The notes under the pieces: generated by a model
The model's input: the letters and a program-made list of their open reading frames with translations, nothing else
What the model was told of the DNA's origin: nothing
Databases searched by the model: none
From: Paenibacillus hexagrammi
GTDB taxonomy: Bacteria > Bacillota > Bacilli > Paenibacillales > NBRC-103111
Direction of reading: 5' to 3'
Length of the DNA stretch: 64,000 bases
NCBI RefSeq assembly: GCF_021513275.1
Contig: NZ_CP090978.1
Span: 4,464,001-4,528,000 of the forward strand
Shown: positions 47,577 through 56,640 of the stretch, in pieces
How positions within the stretch are numbered: the stretch's first letter is position 1
How the letters are laid out: every line of letters starts with the position of its first letter
Position numbers and translations under genes: made by a program

Positions 47577-48065
47577 TTATATAGGCATTGGCGTATCCGT
47601 TGGTTTTGCATAACCTTTCTTGTATGTGTTATCTATAATTGTTCGTATTTCTTTAAGAGATTTACCTTCTTGCTTCATCTTTACGGATTCAACTGCAATT
47701 TGTAAGCACACACCACAACGGGTTCCGTGATCATCCCAAACAACAGAGCCATCAGCGTTCATTTCTTTGATAAAACAATTTAAATTGCTTTTATGTCTCG
47801 AACTCTCTCCACAACCACAATAGCAAGGGATCCATTTGATAATATCTGTCGCATTTCCAGCAAGCTGATAAACCAGCCGAATTTCATCCCTCTGTGAGTT
47901 TAGAAAGGTAGGTAAAGCGTATGCGGATGCTGTTTTTTCTTGAATGTCATTATGAACATGATCTTGACTTGTTGAATGTTCATCGTGGGACGCTTCTTGT
48001 TTAGAGCCGCATGCTGAAAGTGTTAGTAAGAAAGCAGTTATAAGAATAAATAATTTAGATTTCAA
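47577..48065 (-). CDS. PCYCGC-motif lipoprotein
   Basis: About 162 residues. Signal peptide with lipobox LTLSAC; His-rich spacer (SHDEHSTSQDHVHND); then the motif IPCYCGCGESSRHKSNLNCF with further Cys in GTRCGVCLQIA. This is the PCYCGC domain family found in Bacillales, of unknown function; the clustered Cys and His suggest metal binding. TTG 48065, preceded by GAGGTGG, is the likely start. Confidence 0.8.
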   Translation of the reverse strand: MKSKLFILITAFLLTLSACGSKQEASHDEHSTSQDHVHNDIQEKTASAYALPTFLNSQRDEIRLVYQLAGNATDIIKWIPCYCGCGESSRHKSNLNCFIKEMNADGSVVWDDHGTRCGVCLQIAVESVKMKQEGKSLKEIRTIIDNTYKKGYAKPTDTPMPI

Positions 48066-48226
48066 TACAGCCACCTCGTTGATAATAGTTAGGACTAATA
48101 TAACATAGACCATCAGATGGAAAAGTCCATTAAGGTAATTGTTCAAAACATTGTATCATTTGGGGTACATTTGATGGAGGCTATTGCGAAAGCAGCCACG
48201 CATAAGCTATATTTATACTGTCCGAC

Positions 48227-48245
48227 ATTGATAATCATTATCAAT
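48227..48245. promoter_or_regulatory. Fur box upstream of the AraC regulator gene
   Basis: A perfect 19-bp palindrome, ATTGATAATCATTATCAAT, very close to the Fur consensus. It lies about 50 bp before the regulator start. Confidence 0.8.
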
Positions 48246-48297
48246 TGAAGCTGTCCATATTAGCAGGTAATGCCGAAACTGGAGGAACTTATCGTTC

Positions 48298-49106
48298 ATG
48301 AATTTTCAACAACTCCCACAGATCATTCCGTTCTTTACTCACATTACTTCCCGTCATACGCCCCAAACTATTCGTTGTTTGGAAGAATGTCACGCTTTGA
48401 TCATCGTCCGAAGTGGACATATTACGATCTCCGCCCCGAATCAGGAGGCGGTCGTTTGCTCGCAAGCCTATGCTTGCCATCCGCAATGCGGACCCTTCGA
48501 CATTCAGGTACCGAGAACGAGAGAAGCTGAGTATGTGGTCATCACGTACCGCGTACTTCCTGAGAACAGCTCTTGGGCGCTGCATGGGCTGCTAAGTACG
48601 ATCAGTGAAATCAAAATTCATTACATGTTGGACGAACTGATCCGCTCCCATTTTGAAATTCAAGCGAATTCAGAAGAGGAAGAAGCCGCGCAGCAGTTCA
48701 GAAAGCGATTGATGCTGGAGCGGATTTTATTTATTTATCTGTATGAATCCCGCAACAGACATGTGGGGAAAACGTCGGATCACTTGATCAAAGAAACGAT
48801 CTCCTATATCAACGAACATTACATGATGAAGCTTACACTCCCCATGCTGGCAAGGCGTGCCGAGATGAGCGAAGGACACTACACGGTTCTATTCAAACGA
48901 CATACCGGAATGACATTAACCAATTATTTGCATCATTATCGGATTGAAAAAGCGAAGACGCTGTTTGTGCAAGCTGGACTGTCTGCAAAAGAGATCGCGC
49001 AAAAAGTCGATTTGCAGATTATTTTCACTTCAGTAAAACCTTCAAAAAAATAATGGGCTGTACGCCTACAACCTTCCTTCAGTCGAGTCAAATATCTAAA
49101 AATTAG
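48298..49106 (+). CDS. AraC-family regulator of iron-siderophore uptake (Btr-like), with apparent frameshift
   Basis: An N-terminal cupin-like sensor region and a C-terminal AraC domain (MKLTLPMLARRAEMSEGHYT; AKEIAQKVG). The uninterrupted frame stops at 49053 in the middle of the second helix-turn-helix. Adding one G at 49009 (GTCGATTT to GTCGGATTT) restores GFADYFHFSKTFKKIMGCTP and a stop at 49106, about 269 residues. A Fur box precedes it and siderophore uptake genes follow, as for Btr in Bacillus. GGAGGAAC lies before the ATG. Confidence 0.8.
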
Positions 49107-49165
49107 ACATGCTTCATCTTAACATTGTATATGTTCCGGAAAATGGGAATCGGCTATAATACAAC

Positions 49166-49185
49166 TGAGAATAATTATCATTTTC
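49166..49185. promoter_or_regulatory. Fur box upstream of the siderophore-binding protein gene
   Basis: TGAGAATAATTATCATTTTC matches the Fur box pattern; it ends just before the ribosome binding site of the next gene. Confidence 0.7.
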
Positions 49186-49202
49186 AGGAGGGACATACAC
49201 AA

Positions 49203-50171
49203 ATGATTCAAATGATGAAGCGCACACTTTGCATGCTCGTGATCATCGTATTTGCTGCCAGCCTTACCGCTTGCGGTCAAACGTCGAATATCCAATCGAA
49301 TGCAGAATCACAAGCCACCCAGCCCCCAACGGAAACAAAAACTATGGGCATAATCAGTGTCCAAGATGCAGTTGGAACCGTCGAGCTGCCTAAAAGACCC
49401 GAACGAATCGTTGCCATGGAATTTAGCTTCACGGACGCTCTTGTCACATTAGGCATAAAGCCGGTAGGAGTTGCTGACGACAACAACCCGAAGCTATTCA
49501 TGGACGCGGTAATCAGCCAAATCAAGGATTATACCTCCGTTGGCTCCCGTTACGAACCGAACATTGAATTGATCAGTTCTCTTCAGCCCGATTTAATTAT
49601 TGTAGATTTGAATAAGCATAAAAATGCGATTCCACAGTTAAATACGATTGCTCCTCTTCTTGTATTGGACGACTATCAAGCCGATTATAATCAGATGCTG
49701 AAAAATTATGAGATTATCGCGAAAGCGGTCGGTATGGAAGAGGACGGCAAGAAGCGATTGGCCAAACATCAAAGTAAGATAGAAGCGGCGAAAAAGAAGC
49801 TCCAGAATACGAATCTGAGCGCTCTGCCTGCAGTGGTCAATCTGAAAGGCTTTTATGCTCATTCGGATCATTCCTATACCGGATCTTTCTTGGCGATGCT
49901 CGGATTTACGGATCCGGTTAAAAATGATGCATCCTACCCGCAGTTAACGCTGGAACAGCTTGCCGAAGCGAACCCGCAGGCGCTGATCCTAATGCCGATC
50001 GAGAAAGAAAACATTGAAAAGCAATGGGAAAGCAATCCGTTATGGAAAAAAATCGATGCGGTTGCAAATAACAAAGTGTTTTATGTAGAAAGGCGCGATT
50101 GGTCGCTTTCCCGCGGATTGATCGGCTCGGAGAAGATGGCCGAGGATATTGTGGCCCATTTGGGAGAGTAG
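49203..50171 (+). CDS. Iron-siderophore ABC transporter substrate-binding lipoprotein
   Basis: A 322-residue FecB/FhuD-type periplasmic-binding protein (PF01497). Lipobox ASLTAC; then VELPKRPERIVAMEFSFTDA, SLQPDLIIVDLNKH and the late EQLAEANPQALILMP with NPLWKKIDAVANNKVFYVE. GGAGGG before ATG 49203. Preceded by a Fur box, followed six bases later by a permease gene. Ligand not determinable. Confidence 0.92.
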   Translation: MIQMMKRTLCMLVIIVFAASLTACGQTSNIQSNAESQATQPPTETKTMGIISVQDAVGTVELPKRPERIVAMEFSFTDALVTLGIKPVGVADDNNPKLFMDAVISQIKDYTSVGSRYEPNIELISSLQPDLIIVDLNKHKNAIPQLNTIAPLLVLDDYQADYNQMLKNYEIIAKAVGMEEDGKKRLAKHQSKIEAAKKKLQNTNLSALPAVVNLKGFYAHSDHSYTGSFLAMLGFTDPVKNDASYPQLTLEQLAEANPQALILMPIEKENIEKQWESNPLWKKIDAVANNKVFYVERRDWSLSRGLIGSEKMAEDIVAHLGE

Positions 50172-50177
50172 CGGAAC

Positions 50178-51333
50178 ATGCACATAAATAATCGTCTGGA
50201 GAAGCAGAGCCGAACATGGCTACTGCTCTTCCTATTTTCTGCAACTTTTGTATTACTGGTCGTCGGCATTCTCTGCAGCTTGAAATGGGGAGCCGCTCCG
50301 ATCTCCTGGCAGGCTTTGTATGAGGCTTTAACATATAACGGGCAGGAAAAATCGCATTTATATATCCAGACACTTCGTTTGCCGCGGACCATAACGGCAT
50401 TCATGGTCGGCATTCAATTGGCGCTGGCTAGGCTGCTGACGCAGCTTGTCGACAAAAAATCCGCTCGCTTCTCCGCACGTATTCGGAATTAACGCAGGAG
50501 CGTCGTTGGCCGTTGTATTCGGAATAGTAGTGGTATACCATGTATCGTCTACCGCTTCGGTCGTATTCGCCTTTGTTGGGGCAGCGGCCGGCGCCTTATT
50601 GATTGGGTCGCTCGCAGGCGGCGGACCTAATCAATACGTCAGACTTGCCTTGGCAGGAATAACCGTTCATTTTTTGCTGTCTTCGTTGACGGAAGGCTTC
50701 ATTTTATTAAACCAGCATTCATCGGACAGTATCATGTTTTGGCTTGTAGGCTCAGTAAGCCAAGCGGGATGGAAGGAGGTCCGGATGATCCTGCCGTTCT
50801 TTGCCGGCGGCTTGTTGCTTCTGGGGTGCATGCTGCCCTCTTTCCGGTTGCTCACCATGGATGATGAATTTGCCGCCGGATTAGGCCAACGGGTAGCTGT
50901 AGTTCGGGCCATTGCCATTCTTATTGTCATCGTACTCTCCGGATCGGCGGTTGCCATATGCGGACCGATCGGGTTTATCTGTTTGATCGTACCCCATATT
51001 GCTCGTGCGTTGGTTGGAAATAAACTGCCCCTTCTTGTTCCGTTTACAGCGCTGCTTGGAGGTGCGCTGCTTGGAGGTGCGCTGCTCGTTTATGCAGATT
51101 TCGTCAGCCGGTTCATCGCTTTTCCCTACGAATCTCCCGTAGGCATTATTACATCTGCAATCGGTGCTCCTTTCTTCATTTATTTGACGCGTAAAAAGGA
51201 GGGGCGAAGTCATGAAAAACGGAATCTCATTAGCAGTAGCATTGCTAGTGCTGCTGGTTCTAGCCATTGCATCCATTCGCTTGGGAACAGTTTCCGTATC
51301 ATTTCGCGATATTTGGGCAAGTTTACTGCATGA
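50178..51333 (+). CDS. FecCD-family siderophore ABC permease, frameshifted
   Basis: Polytopic permease in two frames. The first (50178 on) ends its good part at LRLPRTITAFMVG and LLTQLV; the second begins KNPLASPHVFGINAGASLAVV, the family hallmark. The change lies at six A (50454-50459), one too many. The C-terminus also reads through the next start: a further missing G in GGGG at 51201-51204 would give a stop at 51213-51215 overlapping the next ATG (ATGA). Hallmark motifs GPIGFICLIVPHIARAL and YESPVGIITSAIGAPFFIYL are present. Confidence 0.85.
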
Positions 51334-52279
51334 ACCTAATAAATCCATGTTTATTGTCAATGAGATTCGTCTGCCGAGAATGTTCACAGGAATATTAGCG
51401 GGGTTTGGACTAGCCGCAGGTGGCGTCATCTTGCAAAGCCTGGTGCGAAATCCGCTTGCCAGCCCCGACGTCATCGGCATTACCAAAGGTGCTGGATTTA
51501 CAGCGGCGACAGTTATCTTTCTGTTTCCCAAAGCGCCAAACTATATGCTTCCCGCTGCTGCTTTCGTTGGAGCTTTTGCGGCTTTTATCATACTGCTGCT
51601 AGTAAGCCGAAGATTGACTTTAGCTCCTGCATCTCTTGCACTTGTTGGCGTAGCTGTCGGTGCTCTCTTTCAAGCCGGCACGCAATACTTAATTGTTAAT
51701 CATCCGACCGATATCAACATGGCGTTGCTCTGGATGGCCGGCAGCCTATGGGGCAGGAGATGGGATCACGTGCTTTCGCTTTTGCCATGGATGGCGGTGC
51801 TCCTTCCCATCGTTTGGCGGAATTATGCGAAGCTCGATATCTTACAGCTTGGAGACGAAACAGTCACTTCGCTAGGCGTACGCATTGCAAGACAGCGCTT
51901 CTGGCTTCTGCTTTTGGCAGTCTCTCTGGCCGGCATATCTGTTTCTGCGGTTGGAGCTATCGGATTTGTCGGTTTGATTGCGCCGCACATCTCCCGCCGC
52001 ATTGTCGGAAGCAGACACCAATGGCTTATACCACTCGCCGCACTTATTGGGGCCGATCTTATGCTATTCGGCGATTGTCTGGGCCGCATCCTGATCATAC
52101 CGCGGGAAGTGCTATTAGGTGCAAAAGTCAGGGATCTCCGAAAGCAACACGGTTTGAGTGAAGAACAGCTTGGAGAAAAGACAGGGTTTAAATTTTCATA
52201 TATAGGAAGTTTAGAGCGCGGCGAAGCCAATATTTCCCTTAAAAATCGTAAGCGTCAAATAGCCCCCACCATGCTGTGA
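51212..52279 (+). CDS. FecCD-family permease, C-terminus replaced by an XRE-type regulator fragment
   Basis: Residues 1 to about 302 are a normal second siderophore permease (LPRMFTGILAGFGLAAGGVI, VRNPLASPDVIGITKGAGF, VGAIGFVGLIAPHISRRIVG, CLGRILIIPREV). Where the family continues with the last membrane helix, the frame instead reads GAKVRDLRKQHGLSEEQLGE, then FSYIGSLERGEANISLKN, a cro/C1-type helix-turn-helix piece. The frame ends inside an 18-bp inverted repeat. No ATPase gene follows in this window. The last transmembrane segment is lost, so the permease is probably impaired. Confidence 0.8.
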   Translation: MKNGISLAVALLVLLVLAIASIRLGTVSVSFRDIWASLLHEPNKSMFIVNEIRLPRMFTGILAGFGLAAGGVILQSLVRNPLASPDVIGITKGAGFTAATVIFLFPKAPNYMLPAAAFVGAFAAFIILLLVSRRLTLAPASLALVGVAVGALFQAGTQYLIVNHPTDINMALLWMAGSLWGRRWDHVLSLLPWMAVLLPIVWRNYAKLDILQLGDETVTSLGVRIARQRFWLLLLAVSLAGISVSAVGAIGFVGLIAPHISRRIVGSRHQWLIPLAALIGADLMLFGDCLGRILIIPREVLLGAKVRDLRKQHGLSEEQLGEKTGFKFSYIGSLERGEANISLKNRKRQIAPTML

Positions 52280-52310
52280 TCTGTGATGATGAGGGCTATT
52301 TGACGCTTAC
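52248..52310. repeat. 18-bp perfect inverted repeat
   Basis: 52248-52265 (GTAAGCGTCAAATAGCCC) and 52293-52310 are exact reverse complements around 27 bases. The left arm encodes the last residues of the fusion frame. A related end, GGGCTATTTTACGCATAC, occurs at about 56630-56647. It could be a terminator-like hairpin or the remnant of a small mobile element. Confidence 0.75.
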
Positions 52311-52371
52311 CGCCCTACTAATAATTCTATGTAAATTTTGCTAGTTTTATTCAATACAACAACGAAAAATA

Positions 52372-52402
52372 AGCCCATCCAATGTGGAGGGCTTTATCTT
52401 TA
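52372..52402 (+). terminator. Weak hairpin with T-rich tail
   Basis: AAGCCC and GGGCTT pair around a short loop, followed by a T-rich stretch, just before the next small gene. Confidence 0.35.
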
Positions 52403-52419
52403 TTGATTGGAGAATTCAA

Positions 52420-52590
52420 ATGGCAATTTACCAAGTTGATTATACAGTAAATAAGCAGAGTAAACTCGGTATGATCGAAATCCCAGAAGTGAAAAACGAA
52501 ATCGAGCTGCTAAGGGAAATCAAGGATGCGCTGAGTTATCTTGAGAATGTGGCGATGGTGGACATTAGGGTTAAGGGGTATTGGAGATGA
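52420..52590 (+). CDS. Small hypothetical protein, 56 aa
   Basis: MAIYQVDYTVNKQSKLGMIE followed by a helical region with ELLREIKDALSYLENVAMVD. GGAG lies seven bases before ATG 52420; the frame is open 12 codons further up without a binding site. Soluble, no recognised family. Confidence 0.5.
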   Translation: MAIYQVDYTVNKQSKLGMIEIPEVKNEIELLREIKDALSYLENVAMVDIRVKGYWR

Positions 52591-52608
52591 AAAAAAACTT
52601 AAAAATGC

Positions 52609-52920
52609 CTAGTGAGTAGCTTTAAAATATACATCACCTTTCTTTATAGCAATCGCTTTCTGTTGATCTTCGCCAACTATTCTATATAATTTACTCCCTA
52701 CTTCTGCTGAATTTGCTTCTCCATTATTTTTTGGCAAAGGATGCACTCTTTTATTTGTCTCACCTATTTGCTCTCCAATATCTTTGGATGGCACGGTTTC
52801 AGCAGATTCAGAATAAATGACATCGCCCCACATGACTTGTGCAGGATAGGAACCTCTGGACTGATCACATGCAGAAAACAATGAAATGAAAATAAACATA
52901 TAGATAATAATTTTCAACAA
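52609..52920 (-). CDS. Small lipoprotein of unknown function
   Basis: A 103-residue protein with signal peptide and lipobox LFSAC (Cys18), then a short, mostly polar domain (PAQVMWGDVIYSESAETV; IVGEDQQKAIAIKKGDVYF). It resembles NisI/TpiC-like small lipoproteins of Bacillales only in layout. It lies downstream of the exported-protein gene, beyond a terminator. Confidence 0.6.
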   Translation of the reverse strand: MLKIIIYMFIFISLFSACDQSRGSYPAQVMWGDVIYSESAETVPSKDIGEQIGETNKRVHPLPKNNGEANSAEVGSKLYRIVGEDQQKAIAIKKGDVYFKATH

Positions 52921-52941
52921 TTAACACCTCACTCTATTTTT

Positions 52942-52979
52942 TTGCAGAAAACCATCCTTGGAAGCACCAAAGGATGGTT
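52942..52979 (-). terminator. Rho-independent terminator after the exported protein gene
   Basis: AACCATCCTT pairs with AAGGATGGTT and is followed by T residues on the minus strand; its outer edge touches the stop codon. Confidence 0.75.
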
Positions 52980-53632
52980 CAATAATATACTATGTGATAT
53001 AATTTTGCATCTTTCATTTTAGGTCTATCCTTGAATTTTTCTATCTCTTTTGGTATTTCGTTGGTAAAAGTTGAAGGATCTATCTCATCTCTTACCCCTT
53101 TGAAAATCTTCTTATCAGCATTTTTTTCTTTTAGATTATATTTACCTTGGAGCATACCAGTTAGGATATAGTAATCTTCATTAGTATTAGCAACATCACT
53201 ATCATCTCTTGAGAGGAAGACAAGAACCTCTTCACCTTTTTCAAAACTTGGATATCCTTCTGAAATAACTTTCACACCTTTAGTTTCCCCTGAGTCAATT
53301 CTGATCACTACAGAATCACTTTTGGTAGGATTTCCTTTAAAAGTTTTGTTTACTGACACAACTATGTCTGTTTGAAGAATGTTACTAACATCCGCGCCTC
53401 TACTACCATCAGGATTACTCCATTTACTAGGTAAAACCTCAGAAACCGTACCAGAAACGATGACATCAGCTTCACCAACTAAAGTCGTCTTATCCTTATA
53501 CGGAATAGAACCATCTGAATGAATTAGTTCCTTACCCAACAAGGTTGGAATCAACTGGAATGATAATGCTCCCACAACTAGGGATGCAGCAAATATAGAT
53601 GCAATCATTTTCTTTTTCATTTTTTTTATCAT
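52979..53632 (-). CDS. Exported protein of unknown function, downstream of the metalloprotease
   Basis: About 217 residues with a lysine-rich start and a hydrophobic segment (MIASIFAASLVVGALSFQLI), then a beta-rich domain (LVGEADVIVSGTVSEVLPSK; DSVVIRIDSGETKGVKV; GEEVLVFLSRDD). I do not know the family. A TTG at 53644 extends the frame by four codons. It starts only 12 bp after the stop of the interrupted metalloprotease gene, so the two were one operon; a substrate, inhibitor or partner of the protease is possible. Confidence 0.65.
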   Translation of the reverse strand: MIKKMKKKMIASIFAASLVVGALSFQLIPTLLGKELIHSDGSIPYKDKTTLVGEADVIVSGTVSEVLPSKWSNPDGSRGADVSNILQTDIVVSVNKTFKGNPTKSDSVVIRIDSGETKGVKVISEGYPSFEKGEEVLVFLSRDDSDVANTNEDYYILTGMLQGKYNLKEKNADKKIFKGVRDEIDPSTFTNEIPKEIEKFKDRPKMKDAKLYHIVYY

Positions 53633-53968
53633 ATCCCCTCTCAATTAATATAAGGCTTTAATCCCATTAATATCATCAGTATCAAGTGTTGTACGAGTTC
53701 TATCAGCATATGTGGAGTATCCCCACATCGTTTTCTGCGAATCACCAGACCCATATTGATCAGCCAACCCTGCAGCATGACCGAACTCGTGCGTCATGTT
53801 ATCCCAAACATCGTATGTATTTGGTGTTAGATTATTTGACCATGCAAATGATCCATTAATATCTATATCAGCATGTAGTGTATGGTTATCAATCCAAGGA
53901 TAAATATATTTATACGTTGTAGTCTGCGCTACATATTTATTTAAGCCCCTGTTTCCCTTAGTTATTAA

Positions 53969-55485
53969 CTCAACTTTCGCAGCTTGAAATTGGCAAATAA
54001 ACCTTGATGTAGCTAGGCAAACCGGCTATCCAATCGTGGAGTTGACGATGGATCAGTTTTGAGATTCTCTTCCCAACGTTTGTGGCAACTTCGTTCATCA
54101 GTTCGACCAGTTGTTGAAGTGCAACGACCCAGTCAATCGTGCCAACTTCGTCACACAACAAATAGAACAGACCGCCAATTGTCCGCTGATCCGTGCTTTG
54201 GCGATGCTGCCAAGCCAGTAAGATATAGCGCGCGAATACGATCGTTGTATGGCTAATAAGCAGATCGTAAGAGCGTCCTTGAAACTCCTTCTGCAGGCGC
54301 AGCAAGGATTTGGCGCACTTAAAGAAGACTTCTATTTCCCAACGCATTCTGTAAATCCGAATGATGTCTGAAGCAGATAACGTAAGATCGGTAGAGAGGA
54401 TAGCTAGCCATTCCTTCTTCTTGGATCGATGACGGACGAACACAACCATGACGGGGATCCCTGGAGCTAGCTCCGTCCGAATCTGCCGAAGGATGTGCCG
54501 GTTCTTTCCCTCGATGCGAGCCGCAAGTGAATATAGTGAATTCAGGCAAATGCGATGCCCATCTACTAGATATCGCTTTCTATCGTTTTTCACCATGCCA
54601 ATGACGTGTAATTCGCGATTACGCATCTCTTGAATCAGTGGCGCGTGAGTAAACCAGCTATCCATGAGCACATAGGACGCGGAAAGACCGGCAGCCATAG
54701 CGCGATCCAGCATAGCGGCGATGTTATCTGGAGCACTTTGCAGCGCTTCTTTCCGACGCTTGTAACCTGACGAGCGTTTATCGATACCGTCGGCGATCCC
54801 ATTGATGCTGGAGTTGTTCGAACTGAGAAGCGCGAAGTCAATTGGAACGAAGGAATGTCCATCTGTCCATCCCATGGTTAGCATGCGGAAACCCTTATAG
54901 TACGCTCCTGTGGCATGATCTTTAAAGCGTGCGAGCATCTCGACAGCCTTGCTTCGGTTACGTTCAAACATTGAATCATCGAAGATGAATGCCGTTTCGC
55001 GCTTGTCAGAGGTAAGGTGCTCCATGCGATGAACGGTCTCATGGCTTAGTAGTGTTAAAAAGCGTCGCCAAGCATATCCACTGTGATTGAGAAAACGATA
55101 GACCGCATCTTTCCCAGGATAATTTGTGCCCTGAGGGCTTTCGAGCAGACGAAACCAATTTTTCTGCTGAAACAACAGTACAAATATGATTCGGAACAAG
55201 GTCGCACAGGTGAAGCCGAACTTCTTTTTGAAGCCAGCGTCATTCAAGTGTTTAATGACCTTCAGTTCCTGGAAAGCCAACTTAATTTCTGCTGGCAGTT
55301 GATCAATGGATAGCTTTTGCTCTATCATATAGAGGACACCTCTTCTGTGTGGTAGTAGTGTGACTTCGACACTCTCACTTTACCAAAGGAAGCGGTGTTT
55401 TTCTATTTTCAAGCAGGGTATCTTATCGATCACAAATCCAGTACGCACCTGGACTTACGCTGATTTATTAGGTGCGAAAGTTGAG
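53969..55485 (-). mobile_element. IS4-family insertion sequence, 1517 bp
   Basis: Ends are CTCAACTTTCGCA(G/C)CT in inverted orientation. TTATTAA occurs on both sides (53962-53968 and 55486-55492) as target duplication. The element carries one intact transposase whose stop codon lies inside the left terminal repeat. Intact ends and frame suggest a recent insertion. Confidence 0.92.
53970..55328 (-). CDS. IS4-family transposase
   Basis: A 452-residue DDE transposase. First Asp in FIFDDSMFERNRSK, second in YVLMDSWFTHAPL, Glu in the IS4 signature IYRMRWEIEVFFKCAK (Y-(2)-R-(3)-E-(6)-K). Full length; no disabling change seen. Confidence 0.95.
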   Translation of the reverse strand: MIEQKLSIDQLPAEIKLAFQELKVIKHLNDAGFKKKFGFTCATLFRIIFVLLFQQKNWFRLLESPQGTNYPGKDAVYRFLNHSGYAWRRFLTLLSHETVHRMEHLTSDKRETAFIFDDSMFERNRSKAVEMLARFKDHATGAYYKGFRMLTMGWTDGHSFVPIDFALLSSNNSSINGIADGIDKRSSGYKRRKEALQSAPDNIAAMLDRAMAAGLSASYVLMDSWFTHAPLIQEMRNRELHVIGMVKNDRKRYLVDGHRICLNSLYSLAARIEGKNRHILRQIRTELAPGIPVMVVFVRHRSKKKEWLAILSTDLTLSASDIIRIYRMRWEIEVFFKCAKSLLRLQKEFQGRSYDLLISHTTIVFARYILLAWQHRQSTDQRTIGGLFYLLCDEVGTIDWVVALQQLVELMNEVATNVGKRISKLIHRQLHDWIAGLPSYIKVYLPISSCES

Positions 55486-55774
55486 TTATTAAATTTGTAT
55501 AGTCATTTACTGGATATGTATTAGTAGAAGTTGTATACCCATTTGGATCAATAATGTCTTTACCAATCTCCCCTTGACTTACTACATTCCATGGCGCTGC
55601 GGCATTGGAAAAAGCAGTATATGTAGCTGGGTCGAAACCATTCCACTTTGCAAATGTGAGTGGAGGACTACTAATACCACTGGAGATTGTACCATAAGCC
55701 CAAACCGAGCTAACCCCAACAGTTAAGCCAATAACTGTAGTAAGAATTACTGTTACTATTTTTTTTGCTTTCAT

Positions 55775-56227
55775 ACACTATTCCTCCCCTAAAAACCATA
55801 TTTTAATAATTTGCTATGCATTTGTTAAACTCACTCTTGGAAATTATGGTTATTGCTTAAACCAAAAAGCATAGGTTAATAATCTGAAACTTTCTTTGGT
55901 AAAACCAAGTATTAAGAGAAATCGACCAAAGTTAATTTACTTTATGTCAAGCCTGACACTATTATATTAATATATTTACCAAAAGTTAGTAAATCCAGCA
56001 AAATTACTAAATTACTTATAATACATGTGCATTAATCCCAATTACTAGGGAAATTCTCCCGAACGCTTTGGATAAATTGTCGAAATATAAGTCTATTAAC
56101 CTATTGTAAACGACAAAACTCACCCATTAATACTCCTCATTTCGGGTTATATCCAAATAACCGTAAAAAATTGCCACATTTCTGCAGCGATCACCCCATG
56201 AAACTTCTCTTTTATTGGAAAATTAAA
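55775..56227. other. AT-rich region without a gene
   Basis: About 450 bases upstream of the metalloprotease gene. Strongly AT-rich, no frame with a ribosome binding site, no clear repeat. It should hold the promoter of the metalloprotease operon, but I cannot pick one with confidence. Confidence 0.5.
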
Positions 56228-56347
56228 TTAATTGTCCTGAAAAAGTAGTTGATAAACATTTTGATTCGCACTTAAAAAACCAGCAACTTTAGCACTTGCC
56301 TTGGCTCCTCGCGGCGTGTTGCTAAATAAGAAGTTTTTACGTTTATG
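56228..56347 (-). pseudogene. IS66-family transposase C-terminal remnant (minus strand)
   Basis: The minus strand reads HKRKNFLFSNTPRGAKASA, the conserved IS66 C-terminal motif, and then diverges to a stop. It faces the next fragment across ten bases and is its inverted, about 70 percent similar counterpart over the first 18 codons. Confidence 0.65.
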
Positions 56348-56357
56348 TACTTAAGAG

Positions 56358-56591
56358 CATAAACGTAAGAACTGGCTGTTCGCTAACACACCACGCGGTG
56401 CGAAGGCGAGCGCAACGATCTACAGTGTGATTGAAACAGCGAAGGAAAACGGATTAAACCCGTTTCAATATTTGAAGTACCTGTTCGAGCAGCTCCCGCA
56501 GCTTGAGAATCCGAAGGATCTGCAGGCGCTAGACGATCTCATGCCATGGTCACCAAAGATTCCGCTGAGTTGCCGCGTATTTAAGAGCTAA
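56358..56591 (+). pseudogene. IS66-family transposase C-terminal remnant (plus strand)
   Basis: Seventy-seven open codons ending in TAA: HKRKNWLFANTPRGAKASAT, then YSVIETAKENGLNPFQYLKY, FEQLPQ and LMPWSPKIP, the C-terminus of IS66 transposases. The upstream about 400 codons are absent. A terminator-like hairpin (AAAGCCCACA with TGTGGGCT) follows at about 56605-56640. Confidence 0.85.
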
Positions 56592-56604
56592 TTCGAGCAT
56601 AGCA

Positions 56605-56640
56605 AAGCCCACATCCTGATGGCTAGGTGTGGGCTATTTT
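56605..56640 (+). terminator. Hairpin with T run after the IS66 remnant
   Basis: AGCCCACA and TGTGGGCT pair around about 13 bases and are followed by ATTTT. Confidence 0.55.

Larger units (their letters stand above)
53645..55774 (-). pseudogene. Matrixin-like zinc metalloprotease gene interrupted by an IS4-family element
   Basis: The 5' part (55774-55486) encodes a signal peptide (IVTVILTTVIGLTVGVSSVWA) and DPATYTAFSNAAAPWN. The 3' part (53968-53645) encodes WDNMTHEFGHAAGLADQYG, an HExxHxxGxxD-type zinc motif of metzincins, and DTDDINGIKALY. Removing 53969-55485 and one copy of the 7-bp duplication rejoins the frame exactly (YTNLIT-KGNRGLN), giving about 200 residues. GGGGAGG precedes ATG 55774. 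The insertion destroys the enzyme. Confidence 0.85.
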
